From Pseudomonas sp. ERMR1:02 (GTDB taxonomy: Bacteria > Pseudomonadota > Gammaproteobacteria > Pseudomonadales > Pseudomonadaceae), in NCBI RefSeq assembly GCF_002277815.1, contig NZ_NKJI01000009.1, forward strand, positions 1-64,000: a stretch of 64,000 nt of DNA. Reading direction: 5' to 3'. Below, in pieces: positions 49,240 to 60,856 of this stretch. The translations under genes were made by a program, and so were the position numbers. Within the stretch, counting starts at the first letter, position 1; every line of letters starts with the position of its first letter. The notes beneath the pieces are model-generated. The model searched no databases, was not told the origin of the DNA, and saw only the letters and a list, made by a program, of their open reading frames with translations.

Positions 49240-50940
49240 ATGGATGAGAAGTACCGCAGGGCCGTGGATGCCGCCGCGATTTTTTCCGAGACCGATCTGA
49301 CCGGCCGGATTACCCACGTCAACGATCAATTCTGCGCGGTCTCCGGCTACAGCCGGGAAGAACTGCTCGGGCAAAATCATCGCATGCTCAATTCCGGCAT
49401 GCACTCGGCCGAGTTTTTCGCCGGCATGTGGCGCACCATCGCCATTGGCAACGTCTGGAAGGGCGAAATCTGCAACCGTGCGAAAGATGGCAGTCTGTAT
49501 TGGGTCGAAAGCACTATGGTGCCGGTCCTGGATAAAGCCACCGGACGCGTGCAGCGTTATTTGTCGATTCGTTTCGATATCAGCGAAAAGCGGCAGCTGC
49601 TGCATTCCCTGCAATGGCGAGTCGGCCATGACGTGTTGACCGGGTTGCCCAATCGCGCGTTTCTCGCGGACTTGCTGGATCAGGCGCTGGAGTTCTCGCG
49701 TCAGGAAAGTATTCCCTTGGCGGTGTGCATGCTCGACCTCGATGGCTTCAAGGCCGTCAACGATGGCTACGGGCATGCCAGCGGTGATCTATTGCTGGTG
49801 GAAGTAGCCAAACGATTGCGCGGCATCGTACGCAGCGAGGATGTGGTGGCGCGGCTGGCCGGTGACGAGTTCGTGCTGGTGTTGCGTTATGTACGGGACT
49901 TGCCGGAATTGCGCGCGGCGCTGAACCGGGTGCTGGACGCAATCTCGATGCCGTACTCGCTCAATGGCAAGGATATCAATGTGTTTGCCAGCATCGGCGT
50001 CACGCTGTTCCCCCGCGACAGCGAAGATGCCGAAACCCTGTTGCGCCACGCCGATCAGGCGATGTACGTGGCCAAGCAGAGCGGCCGCAAGCGTTTTCAT
50101 CTATTCGATGTATCCCGGGATCGAGAGGTCAAGGTCACTCACCAGACCGTTGAGCGGGTGCGTCAGGCGCTGATTGGCGACGAGTTGCGCGTGCATTTTC
50201 AGCCCAAGGTCAACATGCGTCGCGGCGAAGTCGTCGGTTTCGAGGCGTTGTTGCGTTGGGAGCACCCGCAAAACGGCATCGTACCTGCCCGGGATTTTTT
50301 GCCGCTGGTTGTAGAGACCGACCTGATCGTCGAAATCGGCGAATGGGTGATGGATCAGGTGCTGACGCAGCTGGATCAGTGGCGGCAAGCCGGGCACGAC
50401 TGGCCGGTGAGCGTCAACATCGCGACGCGGCATTTTCAGCGGGCGGATTTTGTCGATCGGCTCAAAAACGTCCTGGCGCGGCATGCCAGGGTTGCGCCGC
50501 AGCGACTTGATCTGGAAATTGTCGAGTCGGTCGCCATTGAGAATATCCAGCACGTCGGCGACTGTTTACAGGCTTGTCAGGCACTGGGGGTACAGTTTTC
50601 ACTGGAGGATTTCGGCACGGGTTATTCGCCCCTGAGCTACCTCAAGCGGTTACGTACCCAAACCATCAAAATCGATAAATCCTTTGTGCGCGACATTCTG
50701 CATGACGGCGACGACCGTGCCCTGACCACCGCGATCATCGGCCTGGCCCGGGCGTTTGGTCGGCAGGTGATTGCCGAGGGACTGGAAAGCGTCGAGCACG
50801 GTGAGTTGCTGTTGCAGTTGGGCTGCGACGTGGCCCAGGGTTATTTCATTGCCCGGCCAATGCCGTCCACAGAAGTTCCGGGGTGGGTGGCAGGGTTTGT
50901 TGTACCGCCGCAATGGCAGGCGCCGGATCAAGTGGCATGA
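49240..50940 (+). CDS. PAS-GGDEF-EAL protein, probable c-di-GMP phosphodiesterase
   Basis: The 566-residue cytoplasmic product has a PAS domain (about residues 8-120; TDLTGRITHVNDQFCAVSGY), a GGDEF domain (about 130-295) and an EAL domain (about 305-555). The GGDEF active site reads AGDEF (residues 207-211), so cyclase activity is doubtful though GTP binding may remain. EAL is intact at 335-337 (FEALLRW), and IKIDKSFV and EGLES are present. One deviation is Glu456 in LEDFGTGYS where DDFGTGYS is usual. I expect a phosphodiesterase or c-di-GMP sensor regulated through PAS. Confidence 0.9.
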   Translation: MDEKYRRAVDAAAIFSETDLTGRITHVNDQFCAVSGYSREELLGQNHRMLNSGMHSAEFFAGMWRTIAIGNVWKGEICNRAKDGSLYWVESTMVPVLDKATGRVQRYLSIRFDISEKRQLLHSLQWRVGHDVLTGLPNRAFLADLLDQALEFSRQESIPLAVCMLDLDGFKAVNDGYGHASGDLLLVEVAKRLRGIVRSEDVVARLAGDEFVLVLRYVRDLPELRAALNRVLDAISMPYSLNGKDINVFASIGVTLFPRDSEDAETLLRHADQAMYVAKQSGRKRFHLFDVSRDREVKVTHQTVERVRQALIGDELRVHFQPKVNMRRGEVVGFEALLRWEHPQNGIVPARDFLPLVVETDLIVEIGEWVMDQVLTQLDQWRQAGHDWPVSVNIATRHFQRADFVDRLKNVLARHARVAPQRLDLEIVESVAIENIQHVGDCLQACQALGVQFSLEDFGTGYSPLSYLKRLRTQTIKIDKSFVRDILHDGDDRALTTAIIGLARAFGRQVIAEGLESVEHGELLLQLGCDVAQGYFIARPMPSTEVPGWVAGFVVPPQWQAPDQVA

Positions 50941-50968
50941 ACTCCATTGTCAGGCGTATGAAGATCAA

Positions 50969-51075
50969 ATGTGGGAGCGGCGGTCGACGATTCTACTTGC
51001 TCGCGATAGCGGTTTTTCATTCAAAATTGATGTCGACTGACTCGCCGCCTTCGCGAGCAAGCCCGCCTCCACAGG
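50969..51075. repeat. REP-like inverted repeat, TGTGGGAGCGG family (degenerate)
   Basis: Arms ATGTGGGAGCGGCGG and CCGCCTCCACAGGG with TTGCTCGCGA / TTCGCGAGCAAGC inside. It is less well preserved than the copy at 53759-53839. Confidence 0.7.
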
Positions 51076-51182
51076 GCGCAACAAAAAGCAGCTTAGCCAG
51101 ATTAGACGAGCGCACCGGATGCAATTTTGGCCTTGCTCCGCTAGCATTAGCCGCTTCTGCTTCCCAGTAGTGATGGTTTTCG

Positions 51183-53257
51183 ATGAGTTATCAGGTTCTT
51201 GCACGTAAATGGCGTCCGCGCTCGTTCCGCGAAATGGTCGGCCAGACCCATGTGCTCAAGGCTCTGATCAATGCCTTGGACAGCCAACGGCTGCACCACG
51301 CCTACCTGTTCACCGGTACGCGCGGGGTCGGCAAGACCACCATCGCGCGGATCATCGCCAAATGCCTGAACTGTGAAACAGGTATCACTTCGACGCCCTG
51401 TGGCGAGTGCTCGGTTTGCCGCGAGATCGATGAAGGCCGCTTTGTCGACCTGATCGAGATCGACGCCGCAAGCCGGACCAAGGTCGAGGACACCCGCGAA
51501 CTGCTCGACAACGTGCAATACGCGCCGAGTCGCGGACGCTTCAAGGTCTACCTGATCGACGAAGTGCATATGCTCTCCAGCCATTCCTTCAATGCGCTGC
51601 TGAAAACCCTCGAAGAACCGCCACCCTACGTAAAATTCATCCTGGCTACCACTGACCCGCAGAAACTTCCTGCAACGATTCTCTCGCGGTGCCTGCAGTT
51701 CTCCCTGAAGAACATGACGCCGGAGCGCGTGGTCGAGCACCTGACCCATGTGCTTGGTGTTGAGAACGTGCCGTTCGAAGACGATGCCCTGTGGTTGCTG
51801 GGCCGCGCCGCCGATGGTTCGATGCGCGACGCCATGAGCCTCACCGACCAGGCGATCGCCTTCGGTGAAGGTAAAGTCATGGCCGCCGACGTGCGGGCGA
51901 TGCTCGGAACCCTCGATCACGGTCAGGTCTATGACGTCCTGCATGCGCTGATCGAAGGCGATGCCAAGGCCTTGCTCGAAGCCGTCCGTCACCTGGCCGA
52001 ACAAGGCCCGGACTGGAACGGCGTGCTCTCGGAAATTCTCAACGTGCTGCACCGTGTCGCTATCGCCCAGGCCTTGCCTGAGGGCGTCGACAATGGTCAT
52101 GGCGACCGTGACCGGGTGCTCGCGCTGGCCCAGGCCCTGCCGGCCGAAGATGTGCAGTTCTATTACCAGATGGGCCTGATCGGCCGCCGCGACTTGCCGC
52201 TGGCGCCAGACCCAAGGGGCGGCTTCGAAATGGTGCTGCTGCGGATGCTTGCGTTCCGGCCCGCCGACTCCGCGGACGCCCCGAGGCAATCGCTAAAGCC
52301 AGTGGGGATCAGCCAGGCCACAGTTGATTCCGCCAAATCCGTGGCTGCCGCGCCCGTTGTTGCGCCGGTAGTCGCTGCGGCAGTTGCCCCCGTCGTGCCT
52401 GCGCCAGTCGTTGCTCCGGCGCCAGCTCCCGCACCTGAGCCGGTTGCGCCGGTGGTGACACCTGAGGCTGTAGTCGAGGCGGTCGTGGTCGAAGAAGTTG
52501 TCGATCTGCCGTGGAATGACCCGATCGAGCCGGCCGCCGTCCAGCAGCCAGCAGTGGAGCCGGTGCTGGAAACCGCCAGCGAACAACCCGAATTGCCACC
52601 GATGCCGTTGCCGACGCCTGACAGCGTAGTGCCGGACGCACCGGAGTGGGCCGCTGCGCCGATTCCGGAACCGTCCGTGGCCGAAGTCGATGCCGCCACG
52701 CCGGGCATGGATCAGGACGACGAGCCGCCGCTGGACGAGGACTACATCGAGCCGGACATGGATTCGGCTTACAGCTACCTCGATGAACTGGCCAGCGAGC
52801 ATGCCGCCGAGCCGACGCCGGAACCCGAGCCTGAGCCCGCCGCCGCGCCGGCCACGGGGCTGGCCCTGCAATGGCTGGAGCTGTTCCCGAAACTGCCGAT
52901 CTCCGGCATGACCGGCAGCATCGCCGCCAACTGCACGTTGATCGCAGTTGATGGCGACAATTGGCTGTTGCACCTGGACCCTGCCCACAGCGCCTTGTTC
53001 AACGCCACACAGCAGCGTCGCCTCAACGAAGCATTGAATCAGTACCACGGGCGTCCCTGACCCTGAGCATGGAGCTGATCAAGCCCGAGCAGGAAACCCC
53101 TGCCCAGGCGGCGTCTCGCCGTCGTGCCGACCGTCAGCGCGAGGCCGAAGAGTCGATCCACGGCGATCCGTTCATCCAGCAAATGATGCAGCAGTTCGGT
53201 GCGGTGATCCGTAACGATACTATTGAACCTGTCGAAGCCCTGGTCAGTCAGGGCTAA
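51183..53257 (+). pseudogene. dnaX: DNA polymerase III subunits gamma/tau, one frameshift near the 3' end
   Basis: DnaX is the clamp-loader ATPase. The N-terminal AAA+ domain has FTGTRGVGKTTIAR (Walker A about residues 42-54), a zinc-binding CLNC...CGECSVC cluster and the DEVHML box. A long Pro/Ala/Val/Glu linker (about 380-560) leads to domain V. Near 53055 the frame stops; with one added C (CGTCCC to CGTCCCC) it continues TLSMELIKPEQETPAQAA... to 53257, giving 691 aa, the usual length in Pseudomonas. The distal domain binds the alpha subunit, so a real truncation would be damaging. Confidence 0.93.
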
Positions 53258-53265
53258 TAACTGAA

Positions 53266-53298
53266 GGCGTTCGGCCGAAAGGGCCGGACGCCGTTTTA
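53266..53298 (+). terminator. Hairpin between dnaX and ybaB
   Basis: GGCGTTCGGCC and GGCCGGACGCC pair around a GAAAG loop, followed by GTTTT. It may be a weak terminator or attenuator within the dnaX-ybaB unit. Confidence 0.65.
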
Positions 53299-53324
53299 AT
53301 CCAAGTACTTTTGAGGTGATTACC

Positions 53325-53663
53325 ATGATGAAAGGTGGCATGGCCGGCCTGATGAAGCAGGCGCAGCAAATGCAGGAAAAAATGGCCAAGATGCAGGAAG
53401 AACTGGCCAACGCCGAAGTCACCGGTAAAGCCGGTGGCGATATGGTCACCGTGGTGATGACCGGTCGTCATGACGTCAAGCGCGTAACCATCGACCCAAG
53501 CCTGGTTGAAGGTCTGAGCGAAGACGACAAGGAAATGCTGGAAGCGGTATTCGCTGCGGCGGTCAACGACGCCGTGCGCAAGATCGAAGCCAACAGCCAG
53601 GACAAGATGGGCAGTATGACCGCTGGCATGCAACTGCCACCGGGCATGAAACTGCCGTTCTGA
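53325..53663 (+). CDS. ybaB: YbaB/EbfC family nucleoid-associated protein
   Basis: This small dimeric protein binds DNA and is nearly always found between dnaX and recR. The 112-residue product begins [20 protein letters not shown] and has the family blocks [20 protein letters not shown] and a Gly/Met-rich C-terminus. An upstream in-frame GTG at 53316 is possible, but the ATG at 53325 is standard for the family. Confidence 0.95.
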   Translation: MMKGGMAGLMKQAQQMQEKMAKMQEELANAEVTGKAGGDMVTVVMTGRHDVKRVTIDPSLVEGLSEDDKEMLEAVFAAAVNDAVRKIEANSQDKMGSMTAGMQLPPGMKLPF

Positions 53664-53692
53664 TTCGCTAAAGCGCGTCGGATGGGCTACAT

Positions 53693-53722
53693 AAAATGCC
53701 AGGCATCGCGCCTGGCATTTTT
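53693..53722 (+). terminator. Intrinsic terminator after ybaB
   Basis: AAAATGCCAGGC and GCCTGGCATTTTT form a near-perfect stem with a T run, about 30 bases after the ybaB stop. Confidence 0.9.
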
Positions 53723-53758
53723 GTTCCTGGCTGTTGGAGATGTGTTGTCCTTGAGGCC

Positions 53759-53839
53759 TTCTTCGCGAGCAAGCCCGCTCCCACATGGGTTTTGTGAATA
53801 CTGGAGATCAAATGTGGGAGCGGGCTTGCTCGCGAAGAA
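53759..53839. repeat. REP-like inverted repeat, TGTGGGAGCGGGCTTGCTCG family
   Basis: Arms TTCGCGAGCAAGCCCGCTCC and TGTGGGAGCGGGCTTGCTCG with about 30 bases between, after the ybaB terminator. Confidence 0.88.
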
Positions 53840-53860
53840 GTCGACTCGGTCTTAAAGTAG

Positions 53861-54965
<1,105 letters not shown>

Positions 54966-55026
54966 TTGACGCTCATTCGAGGCGCGGGTATAAACCGCGT
55001 CTCGTTGTTATGTCGGACTTTTTCCC

Positions 55027-55627
55027 ATGAGCTTCAGCCCTTTGATTCGCCAACTGATCGATGCCCTGCGAGTTTTGCCTGGCGTGGGTCAGAAAACCGC
55101 CCAGCGCATGGCATTGCAGTTGCTCGAACGTGATCGCAGCGGCGGCTCGCGACTGGCACTGGCCCTGAGTCAGGCCATGGAAGGGTTGGTCACTGCCGTT
55201 TGTGCCGCACGCTGACAGAAGATGATCTCTGCCCGCAATGCGCCGATAACCGTCGTGACGATACGCTGCTCTGCGTCGTGGAAGGACCGATGGATGTCTA
55301 CGCCGTCGAGCAGACCGGTTTTCGCGGTCGCTACTTCGTGCTCAAGGGCCACCTGTCACCCCTCGACGGCCTGGGCCGGAGGCTATTGGCATTCCTCAGT
55401 TGATGGCGCGGATCGAGGAGGCGGGTACGTTCGCTGAAGTGATCCTCGCCACCAACCCGACTGTGGAAGGCGAAGCCACGGCGCACTACATCGCCCAATT
55501 GCTCAGCAACAAAGGCCTGATCGCTTCGCGCATCGCCCATGGCGTGCCGCTGGGAGGGGAGCTGGAACTGGTGGATGGCGGGACGTTGGCGCATTCGTTT
55601 GCCGGTCGTAAGCCCATCACTCTCTAA
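55027..55627 (+). pseudogene. recR: Recombination mediator RecR, two frameshifts
   Basis: RecR works with RecF and RecO to load RecA at gaps. The sequence starts [20 protein letters not shown] with the helix-hairpin-helix, then breaks near 55187 (missing G). The zinc finger [17 protein letters not shown] and the Toprim domain ([15 protein letters not shown]) follow in the next frame, with another missing G near 55375 before EAIGIPQLM. The end is [16 protein letters not shown]. The repaired length is exactly 200 aa, the family norm. Confidence 0.93.
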
Positions 55628-55650
55628 GCATTGTGGCGATTCGACCGACG

Positions 55651-55720
55651 CCTTCGCGGGCAAGCCTCGCTCCTACAGTAATTCGCGCGAACCTTGTAGG
55701 AGCGAGGCTTGCCCGCGAAG
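55651..55720. repeat. REP-like inverted repeat, opposite orientation
   Basis: Arms CCTTCGCGGGCAAGCCTCGC and TTGTAGGAGCGAGGCTTGCC with a short spacer, between recR and the acyl-CoA dehydrogenase gene. Confidence 0.85.
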
Positions 55721-55811
55721 GGCCCGCCTCGGTCCCCCTGATTCACACAATCCTGTTGAAAACCAAGCAAGCGCTCGGTTAACTTCGCTGAACCCTCAGT
55801 GGAGTTCGCCG

Positions 55812-56958
55812 ATGCCTGCCTTTCAGGAATACTTCGATCCCAGCCACCAATTGGTCCGCGACAGCGTCAGACGTTTCGTCGAACGTGAGATTCTTCCGGA
55901 CATCGATCAGTGGGAGGAAGCCGAAAGCTTTCCCCGTGAGCTCTATCTCAAGGCCGGCGCGGCGGGGATTCTCGGTATCGGTTACCCGCAAGCGCTTGGC
56001 GGGAGCCACGAAGGCGATCTGTTCGCCAAGGTCGCCGCAACCGAGGAGCTGATGCGCTGTGGCTCGGGTGGCCTGGTGGCGGGGCTTGGGTCACTGGATA
56101 TCGGTCTGCCGCCGATTCTCAAGTGGGCCAGGCCTGAAGTCCGTGACCGTGTCGTGCCGCAGGTGTTGTCGGGCGAGAAGATTAGCGCCCTGGCTGTCAC
56201 CGAACCCGGCGGTGGTTCCGACGTCGCCAATCTGCAAACCCGCGCCGTGCGTGACGGTGATGTTTACCGGGTCAGCGGCAGCAAAACCTTTATCACCAGT
56301 GGCGTGCGCGCGGATTTCTACACTGTCGCGGTGCGCACCGGTGAGCCGGGTTTCACCGGGATCAGCCTATTAATGATCGAGAAGGGCACACCCGGTTTCA
56401 CCGTGGGGCGGCAACTGAAGAAAATGGGCTGGTGGGCATCAGACACAGCCGAATTGTTCTTCGACGATTGCCGGGTGCCTGTGGGCAATCTGATCGGCAG
56501 CGAAAACATGGGCTTCGTCTGCATCATGGGCAACTTCCAGAGCGAGCGCCTGGCACTGGCCCTGATGGCCAACATGACCGCGCAGCTCGCCCTGGAGGAA
56601 AGCCTGAAATGGGCACGAGAACGTGAAGCCTTCGGCAAACCCATCGGCAAGTTCCAGGTGATCAGCATCGCCTCGCCGAAATGGCCACTGAACTGGAAGT
56701 ATCGAGGGAATTCACCTATCGCCAGGCGGCGAAAATGGCCGCTGGGCAGAGCGTGATCAAGGAGATTTCCATGGCCAAGAATTTGCCACCGACACGGCGG
56801 ACCGGATTACCACGGATGCGGTGCAGATCCTCGGTGGCTTGGGTTACATGCGGGAAAGTCTGGTGGAGCGGCTGTACCGGGATAACCGGATTCTTTCGAT
56901 TGGGGGCGGGACGCGGGAAGTGATGAACGAAATCATCAGCAAGCAGATGGGGCTTTGA
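55812..56958 (+). pseudogene. Acyl-CoA dehydrogenase, two frameshifts near the 3' end
   Basis: This FAD enzyme introduces the double bond in acyl-CoA oxidation. From the ATG at 55812 (MPAFQEYFDPSHQLVRDSVR) the N-terminal and beta domains are complete, with LAVTEPGGGSDVANLQT and MGWWASDTAELFFDDCRVP. The C-terminal helical domain passes through two further frames after missing bases near 56672 and 56780, ending with DAVQILGGLGYMRESLVERLYRD and REVMNEIISKQMGL. The repaired length is 382 aa. Substrate chain length cannot be told. It appears to be transcribed alone. Confidence 0.9.
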
Positions 56959-56980
56959 GATTTGCTGTGTTGCGGCTGAC

Positions 56981-57079
56981 GCCTTCGCGGGCAAGCCTCG
57001 CTCCTACAGATTTTCATGTAGTGCCCGAATCCAGCGGCAATCACAATTCCTGTAGGAGCGAGGCTTGCCCGCGAAGGCG
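56981..57079. repeat. REP-like inverted repeat, opposite orientation
   Basis: Arms CCTTCGCGGGCAAGCCTCGC and CTGTAGGAGCGAGGCTTGCC with about 40 bases between, separating the dehydrogenase gene from the convergent apt. Confidence 0.85.
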
Positions 57080-57095
57080 TCCATGTAGACGCCGC

Positions 57096-57644
57096 TTATC
57101 TATCGGTAAGCGCAAACTGCGTCAGGCAGAACGTAGGAATGCCCATATCTTCCAGCCGCTGCGAGCCACCCAGTTCCGGCAGGTCAATGATCGCAGCCGC
57201 CTCATGAACCCGAGCGCCCATGCGTCGAATCAGGTTCGCCGCCGCAATCAGGGTGCCACCCGTGGCGATCAGGTCATCGAACATCACCACCGAATCGCCT
57301 TCGCACAAGCTGTCGGCGTGCACTTCAAGAAAAGCTTCACCGTATTCGGTGGCGTAACCCTCAGCCAGGACATCGGCTGGCAGCTTGCCTTGCTTGCGGA
57401 ACAACACCAGCGGCTTGTTCAACTGATAAGCCAGCACCGAACCGATCAGAAAACCACGGGCATCCATGGCGCCGATGTGGGTGAAATCGGCCTCGACGTA
57501 ACGATGGGCGAAGCTGTCCATGACCTGGCGCAGTGCCGTTGGCGACTGGAACAACGGAGTAATGTCGCGAAAAATCACGCCCGGCTTGGGAAAGTCGATC
57601 ACGGGGCGGATAAGGGATTTGATGTCGAAGGAGTCGAAGACCAT
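57096..57644 (-). CDS. apt: Adenine phosphoribosyltransferase
   Basis: Apt converts adenine and PRPP to AMP in purine salvage. The 182-residue product shows the start of the family ([21 protein letters not shown] core), the [12 protein letters not shown] block and the PRPP-binding motif [17 protein letters not shown]. The start at 57644 (MVFDSFDIK) gives the common 182 aa; the frame is open 33 bases further upstream. Confidence 0.95.
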   Translation of the reverse strand: MVFDSFDIKSLIRPVIDFPKPGVIFRDITPLFQSPTALRQVMDSFAHRYVEADFTHIGAMDARGFLIGSVLAYQLNKPLVLFRKQGKLPADVLAEGYATEYGEAFLEVHADSLCEGDSVVMFDDLIATGGTLIAAANLIRRMGARVHEAAAIIDLPELGGSQRLEDMGIPTFCLTQFALTDR

Positions 57645-57721
57645 CGTCGTGTCCTGGCAGGGCTGCAAACGACGCATTATAACGGCGGCTGAACTGTTTC
57701 GCTCAGCCGCTATCGCCTGAA

Positions 57722-58456
57722 TCAGCCTTCGATTGAACCGCCGGCCAGCGCACAGAGCTGGATCGGGTCAAGGATGCGAATTTCCTTGCCTTCGGCGGCG
57801 ATCAGTTCGTTCTGCTGGAAGCGCGTGAACACCCGCGACACGGTTTCCACCGCCAGGCCCAGGTAGTTGCCGATTTCGTTGCGCGACATGCTCAGGCGGA
57901 ACTGATTGGCCGAGAAGCCCCGAGCGCGGAAACGTGCCGACAGGTTGACCAGGAAGGTGGCGATGCGCTCGTCGGCGGTCTTTTTCGACAGCAGCAACAT
58001 CATCTGTTGATCGTCGCGAATCTCGCGACTCATCACCCGCATCAACTGACGACGCAACTGCGGCAATTGCAGGGCCAGTTCGTCCAGGCGTTCGAAGGGG
58101 ATTTCACACACCGAAGTGGTTTCCAGCGCTTGCGCCGACACCGGATGCTTCTCGGTGTCCATGCCCGACAGGCCGACCAGTTCGCTCGGCAAGTGGAAAC
58201 CGGTGAGCTGTTCTTCGCCGGCATCGCTCAGGTTGAAGGTCTTGAGCGCGCCCGAGCGTACTGCGTAAACCGAGTCGAAAGTGTCGCCCTGGCGGAACAG
58301 AAACTCACCTTTTTTCAGCGGGCGGCCACGTTTGACGATTTCGTCCAGTGCGTCCATGTCTTCCAGATTCAGGGAAAGTGGCAAACACAGCGGGGCCAGG
58401 CTGCAATCCTTGCAATGGGCCTGGTTATGAGCGCGCAGTTTTACTGGCTCGGACAT
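57722..58456 (-). CDS. anr: Anaerobic regulator ANR (FNR/CRP family)
   Basis: ANR senses low oxygen through a [4Fe-4S] cluster and activates denitrification, cbb3 oxidase and haem genes. The 244-residue product has the cluster cysteines at 15, 18, 24 and 117, spaced as in E. coli FNR, a cyclic-nucleotide-type beta-barrel, a dimerisation helix and a helix-turn-helix with [21 protein letters not shown] core, including ExxSR for the TTGAT half-site. The preferred start is 58456 ([16 protein letters not shown]). It lies just downstream of hemN on the same strand. Confidence 0.96.
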   Translation of the reverse strand: MSEPVKLRAHNQAHCKDCSLAPLCLPLSLNLEDMDALDEIVKRGRPLKKGEFLFRQGDTFDSVYAVRSGALKTFNLSDAGEEQLTGFHLPSELVGLSGMDTEKHPVSAQALETTSVCEIPFERLDELALQLPQLRRQLMRVMSREIRDDQQMMLLLSKKTADERIATFLVNLSARFRARGFSANQFRLSMSRNEIGNYLGLAVETVSRVFTRFQQNELIAAEGKEIRILDPIQLCALAGGSIEG

Positions 58457-58549
58457 TTCTTCAATCCTTGTGGGAAAACACACATAAGATGTAAGGGTAA
58501 CCCAGCGCAGGACTTTGAGGCCAGTGCATGGCGCTTTTGTCGCAGTTGT

Positions 58550-59931
58550 CTAGATCACTCGGGAAAATCGTTGCTGGCTGTGTTGCTCCAGATACGCATC
58601 GAACACCATGCACACCGAGCGCACCAACAAACGTCCGGCAGGCAACACGGTGATTTTTTCTCGATCCAGCTCAATCAGGCCATCCTTGGCCATGCACTGC
58701 AATTGCGGCCAAAGTTCGCCGAAATAGCCTTGAAAGTCGATATTGAAGGCGCGTTCTATCTGGACGAATTCGAGACTGAAATTGCAAATCAACTGCTGAA
58801 TCACTGCACGCCGAAGCCGGTCATCGGCGTCGCATAACAGGCCGCGACTGGTGGCCAGCTGTGCAGAAGCCAGGGTGTTCTGGTACTGATTCAAGTCGCT
58901 GCTGTTCTGGCAGTACAAGTCGCCGATCTGGCTGATCGCAGACACACCCAAGCCGATCAAATCGCAATGACCATGGGTGGTGTAACCCTGAAAGTTACGT
59001 TGCAGGGTCGATTCTTCCTGGGCATCGCCAGTTCATCGTCGGGCAGGGCGAAGTGATCCATGCCGATGTAGCGATAACCGGCTGCGGTCAGTTGATCGAT
59101 GGTGCGTTGCAGCATGTCCAGTTTCTGCGTCGGCGTCGGAAGTTCATTGCTGTTGATCCGCCGTTGCGGCATGAACCGTTCCGGCAGGTGCGCGTAGTTG
59201 AATACCGAGAGCCGGTCCGGTTGCAAACTGATGACTTCTTCGACGGTGCGGGCGAAGTTTTCCGGGGTTTGTTTCGGCAGGCCGTAGATCAGGTCGATAT
59301 TGATCGAGCGGAATTGCAGGGTGCGGGCGGCGTCGATCACCGCGCGGGTTTCCTCCAGGCTTTGCAGGCGATTGACCGCGCGCTGTACAGCGGGATCAAG
59401 GTCTTGCAGGCCGATGCTGACCCGATTGAAGCCTAATTCGCGTAACAGGCCCATGGTCGACCAGTCGGCTTCGCGGGGGTCGATTTCGATGCTGTAGTCG
59501 CCGGAGTCGTCGTCGAGCAAATTGAAATGCTTGCGCAAGTGCGCCATCAACTGACGCAATTCGTCATGGCTGAGAAAGGTCGGCGTGCCACCGCCGAAAT
59601 GTAGTTGCTCGACTTTTTGCGTGGGGTCGAGGTGACAGGCGATCAGCTGGATTTCCTGTTCCAGACGCTGCAAATAGGGCAGTGCTCGACCACGATCCTT
59701 GGTGATGACTTTGTTGCAGGCGCAGTAGTAGCAAATGTTCGCGCAGAACGGCACATGCACATACAGCGACAATGGGCGCAGGGCCTTGCGACTGTCGCGC
59801 AGGGCGTGAAACAGGTCGAAGCTGCCGACCTGGCCATGGAACTGCACGGCGGTCGGATAGGAGGTGTAGCGCGGTCCCGCCAGGTCATAACGGCGGATCA
59901 GATCAGTATCCCAACGAATGGCGTCGAGCAT
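58550..59931 (-). pseudogene. hemN: Oxygen-independent coproporphyrinogen III oxidase, one frameshift
   Basis: HemN decarboxylates coproporphyrinogen III to protoporphyrinogen IX without oxygen, a radical-SAM reaction. Cluster cysteines C63, C67 and C70 stand in VPFCANICYYCAC, and HFGGGTPTFL follows. Near 59027 one base is missing and the C-terminal domain continues (LQRNFQGYTTHGHCDLIGLG...) to 58550. The repaired product from 59931 is 460 aa, as in homologues. An ANR box upstream ties it to the neighbouring regulator. Confidence 0.93.
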
Positions 59932-59997
59932 CATGCGGGCATCCCCGGAATAGGCTGGCAGTGTGGGCCAGTCTAGGGGGTGTGATATTTGGGGATC

Positions 59998-60011
59998 TTG
60001 ATTTGCGTCAA
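59998..60011 (-). promoter_or_regulatory. ANR/FNR box upstream of hemN
   Basis: TTGATTTGCGTCAA matches the consensus TTGATnnnnATCAA at nine of ten positions. Its centre is about 73 bases before the hemN start codon, a usual distance for activation. ANR is encoded directly downstream of hemN. Confidence 0.75.
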
Positions 60012-60023
60012 AGGAGACGCCGA

Positions 60024-60160
60024 CCTGTAGCAGCTGCCGAAGGCTGCGTCCGGCGGCGAAGCCGTCGTAAAACCTGTGACTGCGAATCATCTGGAAACCG
60101 CGTGTGCCGTGTTTGCGAGGACTGCGTCCTCGGTCGCCGCCTTCGGCAGCTGCTACAAGG
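60024..60160. repeat. Inverted repeat, TGTAGCAGCTGCCGAAGGCTGCG family
   Basis: Arms CCTGTAGCAGCTGCCGAAGG and CCTTCGGCAGCTGCTACAAG, with inner degenerate pairs. It is the second copy of the family seen at 48094-48232 and lies between hemN and the SafE-like gene. Confidence 0.88.
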
Positions 60161-60172
60161 GGCGCCGCCGAT

Positions 60173-60856
60173 CTAATGTCCCATGAGCCAATGCTGATGC
60201 GGCCCCGGCAAGGTCCAGATGCCGAACAGCATCACCAGCACCCCACCGGTCATGCGCACGATGCGTTTGCGCAACAACGCCGTCACCTGTTCGGCCGCCA
60301 GCCCGGTGGCGAGCAGTACCGGCCAGGTGCCGAGACCGAACGCCAGCATCAGCAGCGCGCTGTCCAGCGCATTGCCCTGACTGGCCGACCACAGCAAGGT
60401 GCTGTAAACCAGCCCGCACGGTAGCCAGCCCCAGAGCGCGCCCAGCAGCAGCGCGCGAGGGATGCTCGACACTGGCAGCAGTTTGTTGGCAACCGGCTGG
60501 ATATGCCGCCACAGCCCGCGACCGAGGCTTTCGATACGCGTCAGCCCGCTCCACCAGCCGGCCAGGTACAGGCCCATCGCAATCAGCAACAGCCCGGCGA
60601 GTACACGCATGAACATCGCCGCCGGGCTATTGGCCACCGCCCAGCCGGCCAGTCCGATCAGCAGGCCGGCGGCGGCATAGCTGAGGATTCGCCCAAGGTT
60701 GTAGGCCAGCAACAGGCGAAAGCGGCGGCTGCGTTGTTCCTTGGGAATCGCCAGGGTCAGCGCGCCCATCAGGCCGCCGCACATGCCCAGGCAATGACCG
60801 CCACCGAGCAGGCCGAGAATCACCGCAGACAACAACAATGGTGCCAACTCAAGCAT
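60173..60856 (-). CDS. TauE/SafE-like (UreH-domain) membrane protein of the cbb3 cluster
   Basis: The 227-residue product has about six hydrophobic segments and the pattern GGGHCLGMCGGLMGALTLAI near the N-terminus, with a second conserved GALWGWLPCGLVYSTLLW. Proteins with this His/Cys-rich first helix occur next to ccoS and ccoI in many proteobacteria and are thought to assist metal handling for the cbb3 oxidase; that role is not proven. It overlaps the ccoS end by eight bases. Confidence 0.8.
   Translation of the reverse strand: MLELAPLLLSAVILGLLGGGHCLGMCGGLMGALTLAIPKEQRSRRFRLLLAYNLGRILSYAAAGLLIGLAGWAVANSPAAMFMRVLAGLLLIAMGLYLAGWWSGLTRIESLGRGLWRHIQPVANKLLPVSSIPRALLLGALWGWLPCGLVYSTLLWSASQGNALDSALLMLAFGLGTWPVLLATGLAAEQVTALLRKRIVRMTGGVLVMLFGIWTLPGPHQHWLMGH

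Noticed and set aside
51183..53257. Programmed frameshift in dnaX producing a gamma form
   Set aside because: I found no A-AAA-AAG type slippery site in the middle of the gene. The break near 53055 is at the very end and fits a missing C as in the other genes.
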